Below, in pieces: positions 1 to 11,999 of a DNA stretch of 64,000 nt; position 1 is the first letter of the stretch; each line of letters begins with the position of its first letter. This stretch comes from Dryomyza anilis (lineage: Eukaryota; Arthropoda; Insecta; Diptera; Dryomyzidae). Made by a program: the position numbers and the translations under genes. The stretch lies in NCBI GenBank assembly GCA_951804985.1, contig OX638131.1, positions 60,193,447-60,257,446 of the forward strand, read 5' to 3'. The notes beneath the pieces were generated by a model. It searched no databases, had not been told where the DNA came from, and saw only the letters and a list, made by a program, of their open reading frames with translations.

Positions 1-45
1 CCAAAACCGACCCACGGTTGTAAGGGCCATTTAAGTAATATCCCT
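1..45 (+). mobile_element. 3' end of an RTE-clade LINE (runs off left edge)
   Basis: The first ~45 bases repeat the last bases of the RTE element at 16259-18717: the codons for the final residues (KTDPRL then stop) and the short trailer ending GCCATTTAAGTAA. Only the 3' end is inside the window; the body lies to the left. The sequence after it is unrelated AT-rich DNA. Confidence 0.85.
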
Positions 46-117
46 ACATCTTGTTTTTTATAAAAAAATATTTATTTTAATGTTTTAAATAATGTTTAGA
101 TTAGGTATAACTATGGG

Positions 118-520
118 CCAACACTGGCATTAGAGTTTGGCAGCGTTGTGCCAGTACTGGTAGAAAAATTGGGCCCAGCTCCCGCCGACGCTATCATTCC
201 GACTCTGACATAGTACTGGCGAATAACGGGGCCAGCACTGGCATTAGTGTTTGCTAGCGTTGTACCAGTACTGAGTCATTCCGACTCTGGCTCAGTACTG
301 GCGAATTACGGGGCCAGCACTGGCATTAGTGTTTGCCAGCGTTGTGTCAGCACTGAGTCATTCCGAGTACTGGTAGAACAATTGGGCCCAGCTCCTGCCG
401 ACGTTATCATTTCGACGCTGGCACAGCAGTACTGGCGAACAACAGGGCCAGCATTGGATGCCAGCATGGCAATACTGGCGTCAGTACTGCGCCAACGCTG
501 GCCCAGTTGTTAATTTCTAC
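118..520. repeat. Minisatellite built on CCAGTACTGG
   Basis: Three to four diverged units of about 80-135 bp. Each opens with GGCCAGCACTGGCATTAG, continues with a GCCAGCGTTGTGCCAGTACTG-like stretch and ends with AGTACTGGCGAATAACGG or a variant. Many palindromic CCAGTACTGG cores lie inside. It is far more GC-rich than its surroundings. The 88-codon open frame through it is a by-product of the repeat. A related but differently organised array is at 28960-29450. Confidence 0.75.
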
Positions 521-1154
521 CTGGGTCATTATCCTTGGACTAATGCGCCAAGTTTAAGGCTGGTGTTATTAATTTCTCTGGCGTCTGTACACAACAAAAA
601 ATTAAATTAAAACTCTTAGCAGCAGGATAATTGCATTATTTTATAATATATTAAGAATTAATTAAATATATCCCAAGAAACAATTCGTTACGCTTATGTT
701 CCGTTATTGGTAAAGCAAAACGGAATCATATTTCGGAAACGTGCCGATTTCTGAATCCGGAAACGTATTGGAGAGCGGGTTTTAAGGAATATCGAAAACG
801 TATTCGAATCAGATGAAAATCAGTTATGACGTTCCGAAAACGTGGCATTGTATCGCATTTTAAACTGAGTACAAATTTTTATAGTACGATTGAAACGGAG
901 AGAAATACAACAAAACGTACAATAATCGTACTGTAAACTGAGTGGAAAAATAAGCTTACTTAAATTTTATTTATATTTGTAAATTAAGACAAGTACATTA
1001 TATTTTTGTATGTTATTTTTAATTGATTATTTTTATAATTAATTATAAACAAATTTCATTGTAATATTAAATTAATTATTAAATCATGATGGTTTACAAA
1101 GTAACAATTTCCATCACACTAATCGGGATGATCGGTAGACCACCTGAGACTCTT
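521..1154. other. Intergenic, no gene seen
   Basis: AT-rich sequence with no convincing coding frame. Between about 715 and 890 there are several degenerate CGGAAACGT/CGAAAACGT motifs resembling the AACGG-rich ends of inverted-repeat elements elsewhere in the window (53530-55544), so a decayed element is possible. Confidence 0.5.
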
Positions 1155-1544
1155 TGTTTACGTCGCGCTTCATATGCATTTCCAATCTATTACTTTTTTT
1201 ATTAACAACTAGATGGCGCTTGTCGCTCTTAAAATTTATATTAGAATTATCTTTATATTTTGTTCAACTATCCGTGCTGACTTCCGGCCTATGTTAATGA
1301 TAATTGTACTCTTTTTATCTACAACACGCAGATTTTCGCAACGCAAATATTGTCCGAAATATAATAATTGTCTAAATAAAATTAAGCATATATATAAGAA
1401 ACTGATTCATTCGTATTTTCTATTTCATTTTCATTTTTTCCACTAAATTCTCAAATCGAGCTACGATTTGAGTTTTTAGTTTCCTGAAGTGCTAAAGTTC
1501 CACCCACAATAGCATTAGCGATTCCTAAGACGTATAAACTCTTG
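1155..1544. repeat. Direct repeat, copy 1
   Basis: About 390 bp that recur at 1969-2361 with perhaps 8-10 percent divergence by eye, from TGTTTACGTCGCGC to GATTCCTAAGACGTAT. It contains the hairpin CTCAAATCG/CGATTTGAG at about 1451-1473; in the second copy the right arm is mutated. The open frame at 1213-1446 recurs in copy 2 (2026-2226) but resembles no known protein and is AT-driven. I treat it as non-coding. Confidence 0.7.
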
Positions 1545-1968
1545 CTTGATCCAAAATTCAATAGGTCTGCTCCGATATCCATTATTTTGGGAGCAGATCT
1601 TTATCCCCGCGTTATCTAATCCGGGATAATACCCAGCACCGGAGGTTTTCCAGTCGCCCAAAACACTCTCTTTGGGTGGATATTTTTGGATTCCTCATCA
1701 ATCTAATAAAATTATTTTTTTTTTCTTAAATACTACATACGTTTTTCCTATCCAAATTTGAATGAATTGAATTAAATGAATTGCGCACTGAATTATATAT
1801 ATATTGATACATTTTTTTTATGCAAACATACACATACATATTTAATATTAATATTTATTATAATAATTTTCATTATATTCTTTATTAGTCCATATATTTA
1901 TCATTCATTTTGTAAGCAACCTGAATTAAATCCTGTATTTTGTTGCAATACTACAAGGCGGGCGGCGA
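1545..1968. other. Spacer between direct repeats
   Basis: AT-rich sequence unique in the window, lying between the two copies of a 390-bp repeat. No gene or RNA is evident; the 80-codon frame is low complexity. Confidence 0.5.
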
Positions 1969-2361
1969 TGTTTACGTCGCGCATTATATGCATTTCCAAT
2001 CTATTACTTTTTTATTAACAACTAGATGCCGCTTCTCGCTCTTAAAATTTATCTTCGAATTATCTTTATATTTTGTCCAACTATCCGAGCTGACTTCCGG
2101 CCTAAGTTAATGATAATTTTTCTCTTTTTATCTACAACACGCAGACTGGTAAGATCGCAACGTAAATATTGTCCGAAATATAATAATTGTCCAAATAAAA
2201 TTAATCATATATATATAAGAAATTGATTCGTTCGTATTTTTTATTTCATTTTCTTTTTTCCACTAAATTCTCAAATCGAGCTACGATTTTAGTTTTTACT
2301 TTCCTGAAGTGCTAAAGTTCCACCCATAATAGTATTAGCGATTCCTAAAACGTATCAACTC
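1969..2361. repeat. Direct repeat, copy 2
   Basis: Second copy of the 1155-1544 repeat in the same orientation, with scattered substitutions and small indels. The two are old enough to have diverged, so this is a genuine old duplication or two copies of one dispersed element. Confidence 0.7.
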
Positions 2362-2887
2362 AACACTCTTAATGTGGGCATTGTAATCTCATCATGTGGA
2401 TTGAATGTTGAGCTAGATCGTCCTTTCTGCAACAATAGATTAAAATCTTTCAGGATCTAAATGGATAACCTTGATGTTGGGCTCCACCTCGACATGTGGC
2501 TTATCAATGGCTCAATGGCTACGCTTATGTTGTGCGAATTCTTGTACATAATCATAACCTTTTCGGCATCCAAAAACAGTTTGTAAACAGCAGTTAAGGT
2601 TGCTGCAGAAAATCATGGGAGCAGTTAAACAAAATAGATGCAACCGTTAATTGATTCGTTTGTATTGAAGACATTATTTTCTGCTTCCACGAACCATGGC
2701 TTTGTTCCACCATTAATAATCCAAAGTGTCCTTTGCTAGTCTGCAATGAAGAAGACAATATGTATTAAGAAAATGTTAACTATATTTATGCTACTTATCT
2801 TTCAATGTCCAGCTGCATGTCGGCTCTCTGCGCCCTGCTTCGCAATATTAAATGATTTTCGATTTCATGTTTCAAACACTCAGGATA
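2362..2887. other. Intergenic, no gene seen
   Basis: Unique sequence ending where a TIR element (CACTAAGAAAAC end) begins. No supported coding frame; the frame at 2746-2985 crosses the element boundary and has no recognisable domain. Confidence 0.5.
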
Positions 2888-3554
2888 CACTAAGAAAACA
2901 AGATGTATATGAAAGTCTTGCTGCAACTATACTTTTAAATTTACGCCTTGTATCAAATATTCAAACATCCGATAAGTTTCAATAAAGTTGCAGTAAAACT
3001 ATTAATATATTTTAAACAAGCGCCCAAACTCTTTGGAAATTGAGAGTAAAAGACGCGTAATGAATGATACACTCAATAATGACCTTAAAACAATCTCCGA
3101 GTGGGGTCTTGTAAATAGAGTTGATTTTAATGTAAGCAAGGCCCAATGTTGTCTGTTATCTCACAAAAGAATAGATTCACCTCTCCCTCTCCTCAATATG
3201 GACTCTGTGGATATTGAGCAGTCAGCTGCTCTTGACGCATATCAATTCAATGTGACCTCCGTTGGAATGATCACATATTTGATTTGTCGAAAGAAGCGGC
3301 CAAGTGCCTCGGTTTTTTGAAACGGTTTAAGACATAGTTCACTCCTGCTGACTTGCGCACTGTCTACACCACCTATATTCGGCCTAAGATGGAATACAAT
3401 TCGCACATATGGGCAGGGGCTTCAAAATCTTCCTTGGAGTTCCTGGATCGAATCCAACAACGTGCAATATATTTCATAGGGGATGAAAATATTTCATCCT
3501 CTATTGGTTCTCTTGAGCACCGAAGGACCGTAGGGTGTGTAAGCCTATTTTATA

Positions 3555-4421
3555 CACACATAGAAAATTATTGTCGATTCCGACAATAATTTGAAAATAT
3601 TTCATGTTAAAATGGATCCACAAATATTATTTTCAAATTATTGTCGGATTCAACAATCAAATTATCAAAGAAATATTGAACATACAATTTTTGTTTATGA
3701 AAATTTGAATTATTAATTTTCGATTTTGCTTTGAATGACATTTTTAAAATTTTGAAATTTGTAATTTGAAATGTAATTTTTAAAAAGAAAACAAACAATT
3801 TTTAAATTTTATGTCATGTTTTATTAGCATACAAATAACTTTATAATTTTGAGCCGCAAATAGAACCTTCTTCTTTCCTTCAGCTGCGCAATGTTGACTG
3901 CCAGTAGGGCAGTATTCTTTACTCACACGCCACGAGCGGTTAAACTAAGTTGGACACCGCCCCGATGTATATAAGGATATAGACTTAGCGTGCATGGTGA
4001 CATCAAATATGTTTGGTCTACTCCCGTCGATGGAGGCCCTACGCCAGCGAAGCACATACGCCAGTGAGTTCATTGTGAACCTAGACGCGTAATAGTAGCA
4101 TTCCCGACAGTACTTCGATGATACTGCGTCCGGTGGCCGTCGATTCGGAGGACGGAACATTCTCCATTCGCGTGCGGCCATCAGGCGCTGCTCGCCGATG
4201 TAGTATATCACCTAAAAAACATATAAAAGTGTATACGTTCGATAGCGAGAGGGCCGAACTATAGCGCGACTATAACGAATATTTTTGAAAATAAAAATAT
4301 AAAACTTCAAAATATAATCAATAACAAAAATTAATGATAAAATTAATAATGTTGTCATTTTTTGCTTTCAAGAATTTGATAATATTTATTTTCAAAATGT
4401 AACAGTTATTTTCTATGTGTG
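3555..4421. mobile_element. TA-flanked TIR element, CACACATAG family, copy 1 (distinct interior)
   Basis: 867 bp with inverted ends CACACATAGAAAAT, flanked by TA at 3553-3554 and 4422-4423. Compared with the empty site at ~52575 the insertion is exact. The first ~100 bp match the family copies at 30233 and 37869, but the interior (about 3850-4215) is a GC-rich segment not found in those copies. On the minus strand a pyrimidine-rich TTTTTTAG precedes an 88-codon open frame (4211 to 3945) that looks like a splice acceptor plus exon. I do not recognise the protein. TA duplication and lack of transposase fit a non-autonomous Tc1/mariner-type element. Confidence 0.85.
3945..4211 (-). pseudogene. 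Possible captured host exon, identity unknown
   Basis: GC-rich insert inside TIR element copy 1, open for 88 codons on the minus strand directly after a splice-acceptor-like pyrimidine tract (around 4213-4225). The frame is rich in Arg, Ser and Tyr (for example YCRECYYYASRF) with no domain I recognise. Because sister copies of the same element carry eEF2 sequence at the equivalent place, capture of a different gene piece is plausible. It could equally be old element sequence with chance openness. Confidence 0.35.
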
Positions 4422-5578
4422 TAGGTATTACAACACCGAACACCTACCGTTCGAGGGAAATACATGGCCTGATTCCACCAGGTCGTGTATTATCTCGTTC
4501 TACTCAGGCATCGAACCAAGCCCACCCCTTCGTAGTCCACTCGGTTCTCATAGGACCGCGCATTACAGAGATAATTCGTTCTTCAGTCGCACGATACGTT
4601 TGTGGCGTCTGTTTTTCCCGACATTTTTAATATTAAGAAATAAAAAGCAAACATCCACCGACACTACTCCATCTTTCCTCCTCCCTTTAACCAATAATCC
4701 TTTCTTACGATCAACACTGTGCATTGCACGAATAGGGGGCATCCCCTGAGCGTTGGTTATAAAAAAAAAACAGCAATGAAAATTGAGATATTTACAGTTG
4801 ACTGATAGCAAACATCCAGAGTTCTTGGACATTTGTAGCAAAACTTTTGAGGTATTTGACATTTGACTACCATAAAAAAGGAAAATTTCGTACTTTTTCC
4901 CTACGCTTGATTTATCCACAACAATTAAGTAAATCAAATGGTGTAAAAATGTGCCAACTCAAATACTACATTGTAATGGTAAAAGTGAAAATAAAATATC
5001 CTGTGATTTAAATTATTATTGTTTAAATTATCAACACGTGATGGAAATTATTTCTTTTCAGAGTTTACTTTGATGGCTGCAACGCCGGTCAGACTTGGTT
5101 CTTCTGCGAAAAAATCTCAGTCGTTGTAAGACTATGCCTTTGAAGGATTTATAAGGACGATGGCGATGTATAACCAGGATACTGTTTTAATTCTAGAATA
5201 AATAAAATACATTTGATTCATTTTCTTCCATTTCAATAAAAAATACTCCGCGAATTCTAATGGAGTACCGTTTCCAAATATTCATCAACTTTCTTCCAAT
5301 TTGTAAGATGTTTAATTGATGGTTGCTATACATAATCGTAAATTTGAAAAATGGTTGCTAGAAATATTTTTCGTATTTGATGGATGTTTGAGAGATGGTT
5401 GTCTCAAATACGATCTAAATAAATTGTAAATAACTTGATATTTAGGGCTGTGATATTTCTGGTAATCATCTTGGTTTTCTTAGATTACAACGGAAGAAAA
5501 TCGCAGTATAAACGGGAAGAAAACGGTGTAATCCGTCTCCACCGGCACGAAAACGGCACCGTCAAAACGGAGTTCAAA

Positions 5579-7617
5579 CCAAAGATTGAAACCGTAACCG
5601 AAACCGATATCCGTTTAAAACCGTTTCATTTTTACAACCGAAACCGTAACCGAAACCGTTATACGAAAATCAGAAATAAACCGATATAAACGGTTTCGGT
5701 TTTATACCGGTTTAAAACGGTTTTTAAAAAAATACCTATAAATAGAAAAAGAAAAACATATTTCATTTTATAATAGAAGATCTTATGTAAAGTGTTATTT
5801 AATAAAATTTTGAGTTCCCAAAATTTTTTCAAGGCTTAAGAATATAAGCATCTTAAAAATAAGGCCTGTGAAGTACTTTTGTAGCGGTAAATAGCTTCAT
5901 AAGTGCTTCAAAAGTCGCTTCAATAAGATAAAATAGACAAAACAATGTTTTTTTCGCTTTTCTTCGCTACGCTAGTTCGTACATCGATTGTGCATATGCA
6001 CTTATGCACATTATTATTATTGTTTTGTAAAATCATGAAGTTTACTTAAGTCAAGTTCTATGTGCATTATTTCATTCAACTTATAAAACAAAAAAAAAAA
6101 AAATAATATGTGAACATTTTCACAGTGTACCTCATTTAGCTTATATAATGCTTTTTGTGTTTTTCTTTTTTTCACAAATCCGTTGATTCGTTTGAAAGTG
6201 CAAAAACAACAGAAATGAAAATAAAGCAGCATCCACGATATTGATAGAATTTTTGGCGGGAAATTTTTTGTACCACAAAAAAACTCGTTGTTGTTGCCAA
6301 CTAGATAGCTGTACTAGATACATACATGATGTGTGGTGTCATGCGACTGTCTGCTGTCATGCGTCTGTCCGTTGTTATGCGTCTGTCTGTTGTCATGCGT
6401 CTGTTTGTTGCCTTGCGATGATACCGGATAGCAACAAATAGTTGTCGTTGTGAAAGTGTGTATATACGAATCGTAATTCGTTATTGTTGTATTCTCTTCT
6501 TTCTGTTAGTGTTCCATTTGTAGCGTTTGCGTTTGAGTTTGTGTTCGCAAAAAAAAATGTTGCCCTGCATGATATTATTTGTGTTCTCTTTACATACGGT
6601 GCGTGCAGCATTCTGATTTTTTTTAATCTCTGACGAAAATAGAAATATGCCTATACGAAATATTCCTTATATTTATTATGAATGTATAATATACATTGAA
6701 CATATTATGTTCATTTTATTATGGCCTTGAGATTTTGAATTGTCTTGCCAACATCATTTGATTTGTACAATTATATTTTATTAATTAATTCTTGTTAAAA
6801 TATAATTCAAATTTTTTTTTGTTAGAAAAATAATTTATTTTTGTTGAAGAAATTGAAAATATGGAAAATGAGTAACTTAAATACAATTAGTGTTCAAAAT
6901 CTATTCGTTTTCATAATTAATATGCAGTTTAAGATATTTGTCTTCGATCTTTTATTTAAAATTTAAAAAGTAAAATTTTGAAAGATTCTTGCAAGCAAGA
7001 GCAAAAAAGGTATTGCAAGAACAAGATCATATGTACCTATGCAAGAGCAAGACTCAGCGTTTAAGAACAAGAACAAGATTACCATTTCTTGACTTGCTCT
7101 TGCATATGATCAACACTATTTTACATATGTTGCAGTTCACTGAATTGTTGAAATTTAATTTCTTTGGCTTTTATGTATGGAAATTGTACAAAATTATTCT
7201 TCTTTGCAATTCAGATCATATCTCAGGTTATGTCAAAAAATTGCTTTTCATTGGTTTGTGGTTACGAAATTTTGAATTAATATTTTTTCTTGGCGCAATC
7301 AATTAAATAATTAATATAACACTATATTTTAACTAAAATAACAAAAAACATTGTTTAAATTACGTTTCCCACTTTACCCCAATATCATAATTTTAACATA
7401 ACTTAGCACCATTTAAACAATGTAAATTATTTGAAAAATATGGAAAAAAGAAAATTTATACAAAAACCGAAATCAAAACCGAAACCGTAACATTGAACCG
7501 GTATACCGAAACCGTTTCGTTATAAAAACTTAAAACCGAAACCGTAACCGAAACCGAAACGCAGAAAAAACCGAAACCGAAATCGAAAACTTTATTCGTT
7601 TAGGTTTCAATCCTTGG
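5579..7617. mobile_element. TIR element with AAACCG hexamer ends, CCAAGGATTG family, copy 1
   Basis: 2039 bp. It starts CCAAAGATTGAAACC and ends GGTTTCAATCCTTGG, flanked by the 6-bp duplication TTCAAA (5573-5578 and 7618-7623). Both subterminal zones (about 5590-5730 and 7470-7600) are dense in degenerate CCGAAA/AAACCG hexamers in inverted orientation. The middle is AT-rich, has no transposase and contains a small 18-bp minisatellite (6338-6415). A second copy with its own 6-bp duplication is at 44060-45166. The superfamily is uncertain. Confidence 0.8.
6338..6415. repeat. 18-bp minisatellite
   Basis: About four units of GTCATGCGTCTGTCTGTT with one or two changes each, inside the CCAAGGATTG-family element. 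Not in the other copy of that family. Confidence 0.75.
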
Positions 7618-7642
7618 TTCAAACTTATTATTTTCGAAATAC

Positions 7643-8388
7643 TGTTGCGGGCTCCAGGGGTCCTTTTGTACTTGCCTTTATTAATGGAACCGTCAGTGAC
7701 AATATTCCCTCGAAGTCCACAATTCTTTCCTAACATTTATTATTAAATAAAAACGCAAGGATATTTTAGACTTGCTTTATACTTTTATTAATTATTTTTA
7801 AGTATTTTTGCAAGCTTGAGTTTAAACTGAAAACACGTCTGCACTCTAATGCAGTTAAAATCATAATGCTTAAAATCTAAACTTAACCTCTACTCATCAC
7901 CTCGGTATCGTGCGACTCACGAACCCCTTGCTTATACTTAGTTCTTAAAACACAACTCATAAATGCAAGCAAGCATATTCTTAAATTTACGTACTACTAA
8001 AAACCTCCTGAACCCCACATCAGATATTACTAATATTGTGAAATCATTAACTGAGAAAATTCCAATGTGCTAAATTCTTAATTGGTTCCCATGCTGGCGT
8101 TAGTCTTGACTTAAATTACAACCAATGCTTTTGTTGTTGCTTTTAAACAGACGGCACACTTGCTATCAAATTGCAACCAGTGCATTTTTCGTTGCTTTTA
8201 AGCAGACTTAATTTTATATCCTGAAAGTATGCACTCATAAACATTATGCACTTGTTACAGTTACGTCGTAGACGTTATGTTAAGTTAACATGCATCTGTT
8301 ATTGTGCTTTTAGATTTGAACTTTATGTGCATACTGGTTATGTGCAGTCTTTCTTAAATACATAAAAAAACGTTTCTGATTCACAACA
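7643..8388 (-). repeat. 3' LTR of the gypsy element
   Basis: 746 bp, TG...CA ends, near-identical to 18809-19569. It is the 3' LTR because the polypurine tract lies directly next to it. Confidence 0.92.
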
Positions 8389-8402
8389 TTCTTCCCCCCT
8401 TA
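8389..8402 (-). other. Polypurine tract of the gypsy element
   Basis: On the minus strand a run of A and G (AAGGGGGGAAGAA) directly abuts the LTR start, as expected for the plus-strand primer of an LTR retrotransposon. It independently confirms the minus orientation. Confidence 0.85.
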
Positions 8403-11020
8403 TTTTAAGAAAAAAATATTATTAAAAAGAATAATTTATGTTTTTCTTTTACATCATTAATATTTCAATATATTTCTTAATTTATTTAACTTTCAATAAT
8501 ATTTAAAATTAATAATTATTTTTGTGATTTTCATTTTAAGAATCTTATTAATGCTTATCTTCGTTACTCAATTACTTAATTAATGGTCACAGTTTTAGTG
8601 ATATTGTTGATAAAAAAAAATTAATAAAAAGAAAAATGTATAACAGTACAAGTCACTCAACGATGCAATTGACAAAACAGTAGTTGATCAAGTTACCGCT
8701 TTGCAATCGCTGCGTTCCGTGTGGCTCTGTTGTTTTTCTTGTTTATTCATCTATGTCATTAAAAGCTTTCATTTGTGCAACGATTTGTTTTCTTTTAAAT
8801 TTTTTTGCGATATTTATTGAAAATAATTTATTTTATTTTTGTTGAGTATATCTTTAGTTATTGTTTATATTAATAGTTTTCATATTTTTAATGTTTCTTC
8901 AAGTTTTTCTTTACTTATTTCTAGTCTATTAAATTAATTATAAAAAAAATGTAATTGTGTTTTCTATTAATTTAAACTGCTGTGATCGCTAGTTCTGTTA
9001 CGCTCTGTTTACGTGTATAGGTTGACTGGCTGCATTTTATTTGTGTCTGTCACTGTTTTGAAAAACATTGTTATCATCATTTATTCTCATCTTTCGTCTT
9101 GATTTTCTTAGCTTTGTTAAATTTGATGTCTTCTATGTTGCGTTGTTTTTCAAGTCAAATTGAATCGTATTTTGTTGAGAGCAGATACTAAAATTGGTAA
9201 TTTTGTAATTTTATATTTCTGGATATTAATACGAATTTGTCTTCTTTAAATGTTTTAAGAGTTCTTGTAGCGAAATTGTCATCTTCGGAAATCATCTTTA
9301 ATTATACGTACATGTTGTTGTTTGATGTTGTTCTTTTGTATTTCACTTGTTGTAAAAATATTGGAATATTTGAAGTTCTTAGTGTTTTTAATTTTCGTCT
9401 TCTCTTTTAAGAAATTATGTTCTTTTGTTGAAGAAATTGTCAGCAATGAGTGAAACGTTGTTGATTTAGTACAATTATGATAACTTTGTTGATGTGTCAA
9501 ATTTCTTTTTCCATAAGGTTCGCATTGACAGCTGAATAAGTGTATATGGAATAGCTCCTTCAACTTATTTACGAAATATTAGCGTGTTCCTTGAGTGATA
9601 AAATTGTTGTATGTACGTAAAGATGTAAAATGTTGTTGCTTCTTTATGGTAAAATAGTCGCAACTTTGCTGATTTGTCGAACTTCCACATCCATGTTTAT
9701 AGTGAGCTCCTTTCTTTTTATTTAACATGTTATTGATGTACAATTGTTGTTGTACGCGCCTCACATGTTTCTTTATCATTATTCTCTTGTACTTCATTAC
9801 ATAATATTACCATTTCAGACCTTTACCCAACAAAATTAAACGATCTTCTTTGACAATTAAAATTTAAACTTAGTGTCTTCTGCTTTTGTTTGGTGGATTG
9901 CTAGTTCTTCTTCGTGCATGTTTTATTTCTTTGTCGTGGTTGAAATGCATTTCCAGAGCCAGGATTATTATTAAAAATACTTATTGCATTGTATTGTTTA
10001 CTATAACTTTATAAATAATTTATATTTAACATCATTTCTACTTTCAGTATTCATAACCTTTGTTTATATTACCTTACATCATAGTATTAAAATTTATATT
10101 TTAATTGTACATTTATATCGAACATTTTACTTATGCCACTGTGTACATATTTTATTTAACTTTAAAATCTTTAATTTTTTCTTAATATATAGAAATTCTT
10201 TTATTTATAATTTCATTAGCACATGAATCAATGCTAATTCTATTCAAAAATACTTAGCTATTTATTCATGCACTAATTTGTGAATTTAATCATTATTGAC
10301 AATTTTCAGTAATGGTAAGCGCGCGCGATTTATGCATAACTACATTTGTACATTCAATAGGTACATATATATTTTCATTACCGTGTAATGATCACATTTA
10401 AAACGTTAATTTTGTTGGATGTGTATTGTTTTTTTTTGTTATCATTCAATTATTGTTCAAATTTTTACGCTGCATTAACGTATTTCGTTTCATTTTCGGT
10501 ACATTAGCGCAGTGTTCCTGCATTTTATCGCTTATAACATTAGCTCCTCACTTCTATATGTGCTCCACTTTAGTGTGTGCACACCTATCTGTACTTCAAG
10601 TGGAATGATCTTTCTGTTGTCTTGTTCCATTGAAAATGCTCTTGACAATGAAACTGAAGTACTGACCTATCTCAATTATAGTGACAATGTATATTTTATT
10701 GCTTTGGCAAATTCGTACTGAATTCTTTTTTATGAAATATCTAATATAATCTTCTTTATACTTTATTCCTTTCTCATTTAATACATGATCTAATGCTAGT
10801 CATCTTCTAAAATTAATACATAGCTATTTCCTCATGCACTAATTTAGATTTTAAAAACATATTTTCTAAAAAAAAATATTTACTTTATTTACGTTGTTTG
10901 CAATATTATGCATTGCGGTTAATGATCATTATGAACTGTTGGTTCAGTTATTAATTTCGTTGTTTTTGTTCGTTCGATTGTGTATAACTTAAGAGTTATA
11001 TGCTCTTAATAAGTTATTAT
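8403..11020. other. Non-coding 3' region of the gypsy element
   Basis: Very AT-rich interval between integrase and the 3' LTR. Minus-strand frames at 9279-9563 and 9579-9797 share some wording and may be an old internal duplication, but show no envelope features (no signal peptide, no furin-like site, no convincing membrane segment). I see no gene. Confidence 0.55.
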
Positions 11021-11889
11021 GGAATTTTTTTCCTTTACCCTTGATACAGATCACTGTTGTCACAGGACTTATTATCGAAAGGACTTCATAGGGACCTACT
11101 CAGATTGGTGAAAATTTGTTTTTGCTATTCTGGTTTTTTAATAAAACTTTTTCACCTTCCTTAAAAACTACCGTATTTAATGTATTATCATAACTTCGTT
11201 TAGATCTTTCCTTTGCTTTTCTTAATTTTGTCTGACTATCTCATGTGTACGCTGTATTTGGTATTTTAATACCTTATTGTAATCTTCACTGTTAAAAATT
11301 GATGAACATTTTCGTTTTAGGTTAGTTGGCATGTCAAATTCAAATCCGTATAAAGTACGACAAGGCGTTTGCCCTGTTGACATATGCATTGTGTTATTAT
11401 GTACATGCATGTTGAATTCAACCATTGGTCCCAGTTGGACCCATACTCTTTTGGAAAACATCTCAAATACTCCGCTAAAGGTCTGTGACTTCGTTCTAAC
11501 AAGCCATTCGCCTGCGGGTGATAAGGTGTTATATGCATTTTTTTAATGTTTAATAACTTGCACGTGTCTGAAAATAATTTTGACACAAAATTTGACCCAT
11601 TATCTGTAATTAAAATGTTCGGAATATTATAACGCGTGATAATTTCCTCGTAAAAAACTTTAGCTACGGTGCTTGCTTCCGCGTCTGGGATAGCTACGTA
11701 GCACATGTATTTTGAAAAATCGTCTTGAAAAGTTAAAATATCTTTATTTCCTGACACGGTTTCACGTAAAATTCCTACCAAGTCCATATAAACCTTATCG
11801 AATGGACGTGTTGGCGTATCTGTCAAAACCATTGGCATTTTTGTTAACTTTGAACTTTTGTTCATTTGGCATTTAGGACAGTTTCTCAT
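11021..11889 (-). pseudogene. Integrase remnant of the gypsy element
   Basis: The main frame (11889 to 11317) begins with the C-x2-C half of the zinc-binding domain (CPKC, residues 4-7) and has a complete DD35E core: D36, D96 in ITDNGSNF and E132 in LLERSHR, with exactly 35 residues between the second D and E. A frameshift near 11420 moves the reading into the 11461-11222 frame. Further downstream, about 11030-11220, lies the C-terminal GPY-type domain (VGPYEVL), interrupted by a stop where a Trp would be expected. Catalytic residues are present but the gene is broken. Confidence 0.9.
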
Positions 11890-11999
11890 ATTCTTTTATT
11901 TGTTTCTGCATTCCCCTCCATTTAAATTGTTTCTTAATCCTAAAGTATGTTTTAAGTGCACCCTGATGGCCTCCTAGTGCTTAAAGCATCCGCATTTAA

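Larger units (their letters stand above)
3011..4772 (+). pseudogene. 5'-truncated LINE (Jockey/CR1-like) 3' part, split by a TIR element
   Basis: A 5'-truncated copy of the same LINE family seen on the minus strand at 55545-57309. The left part (3033-3554) encodes the C-terminal part of the reverse transcriptase ORF, with frame breaks. The right part (4424-4760) is the end of the ORF and the 3' UTR up to a short A-run near 4762. Between them sits an 867-bp TIR element (3555-4421) flanked by TA. The uninterrupted sequence is preserved in the LINE fragment at about 52560-52590, which gives the empty site directly. The copy is dead. Confidence 0.85.
2888..5484. mobile_element. TIR element, CACTAAGAAAAC family, split by a LINE
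   Basis: The left end CACTAAGAAAACAAGATG and right end near GTTTTCTTAG match the ends of the intact copies at 20224-21040 and 38790-39636. The left ~120 bp (to about 3010) and the right part (from about 4773) collinearly match the intact copies once the intervening LINE is removed. About 40 bp of the element were lost where the LINE went in. No transposase is present. Near 5060 a pyrimidine run ending TTTTCAG precedes a more GC-rich stretch, as in the other copies, resembling a captured exon of unknown origin. Confidence 0.7.

Noticed and set aside
1213..2226. Duplicated small gene pair (77 and 66 codons)
   Set aside because: Both lie in a 390-bp diverged direct repeat; substitutions do not favour codon third positions by eye and the peptide is low complexity.
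5435..5689. Arg/Asn-rich open frame and its counterpart at 7530-7736
   Set aside because: Generated by CCGAAA/AAACCG hexamers at transposon ends; no domain and the two are mirror images of each other.
9279..9797. Envelope gene of the gypsy element
   Set aside because: Position fits, but no signal peptide, cleavage site or transmembrane pattern and the frames are short and AT-driven.
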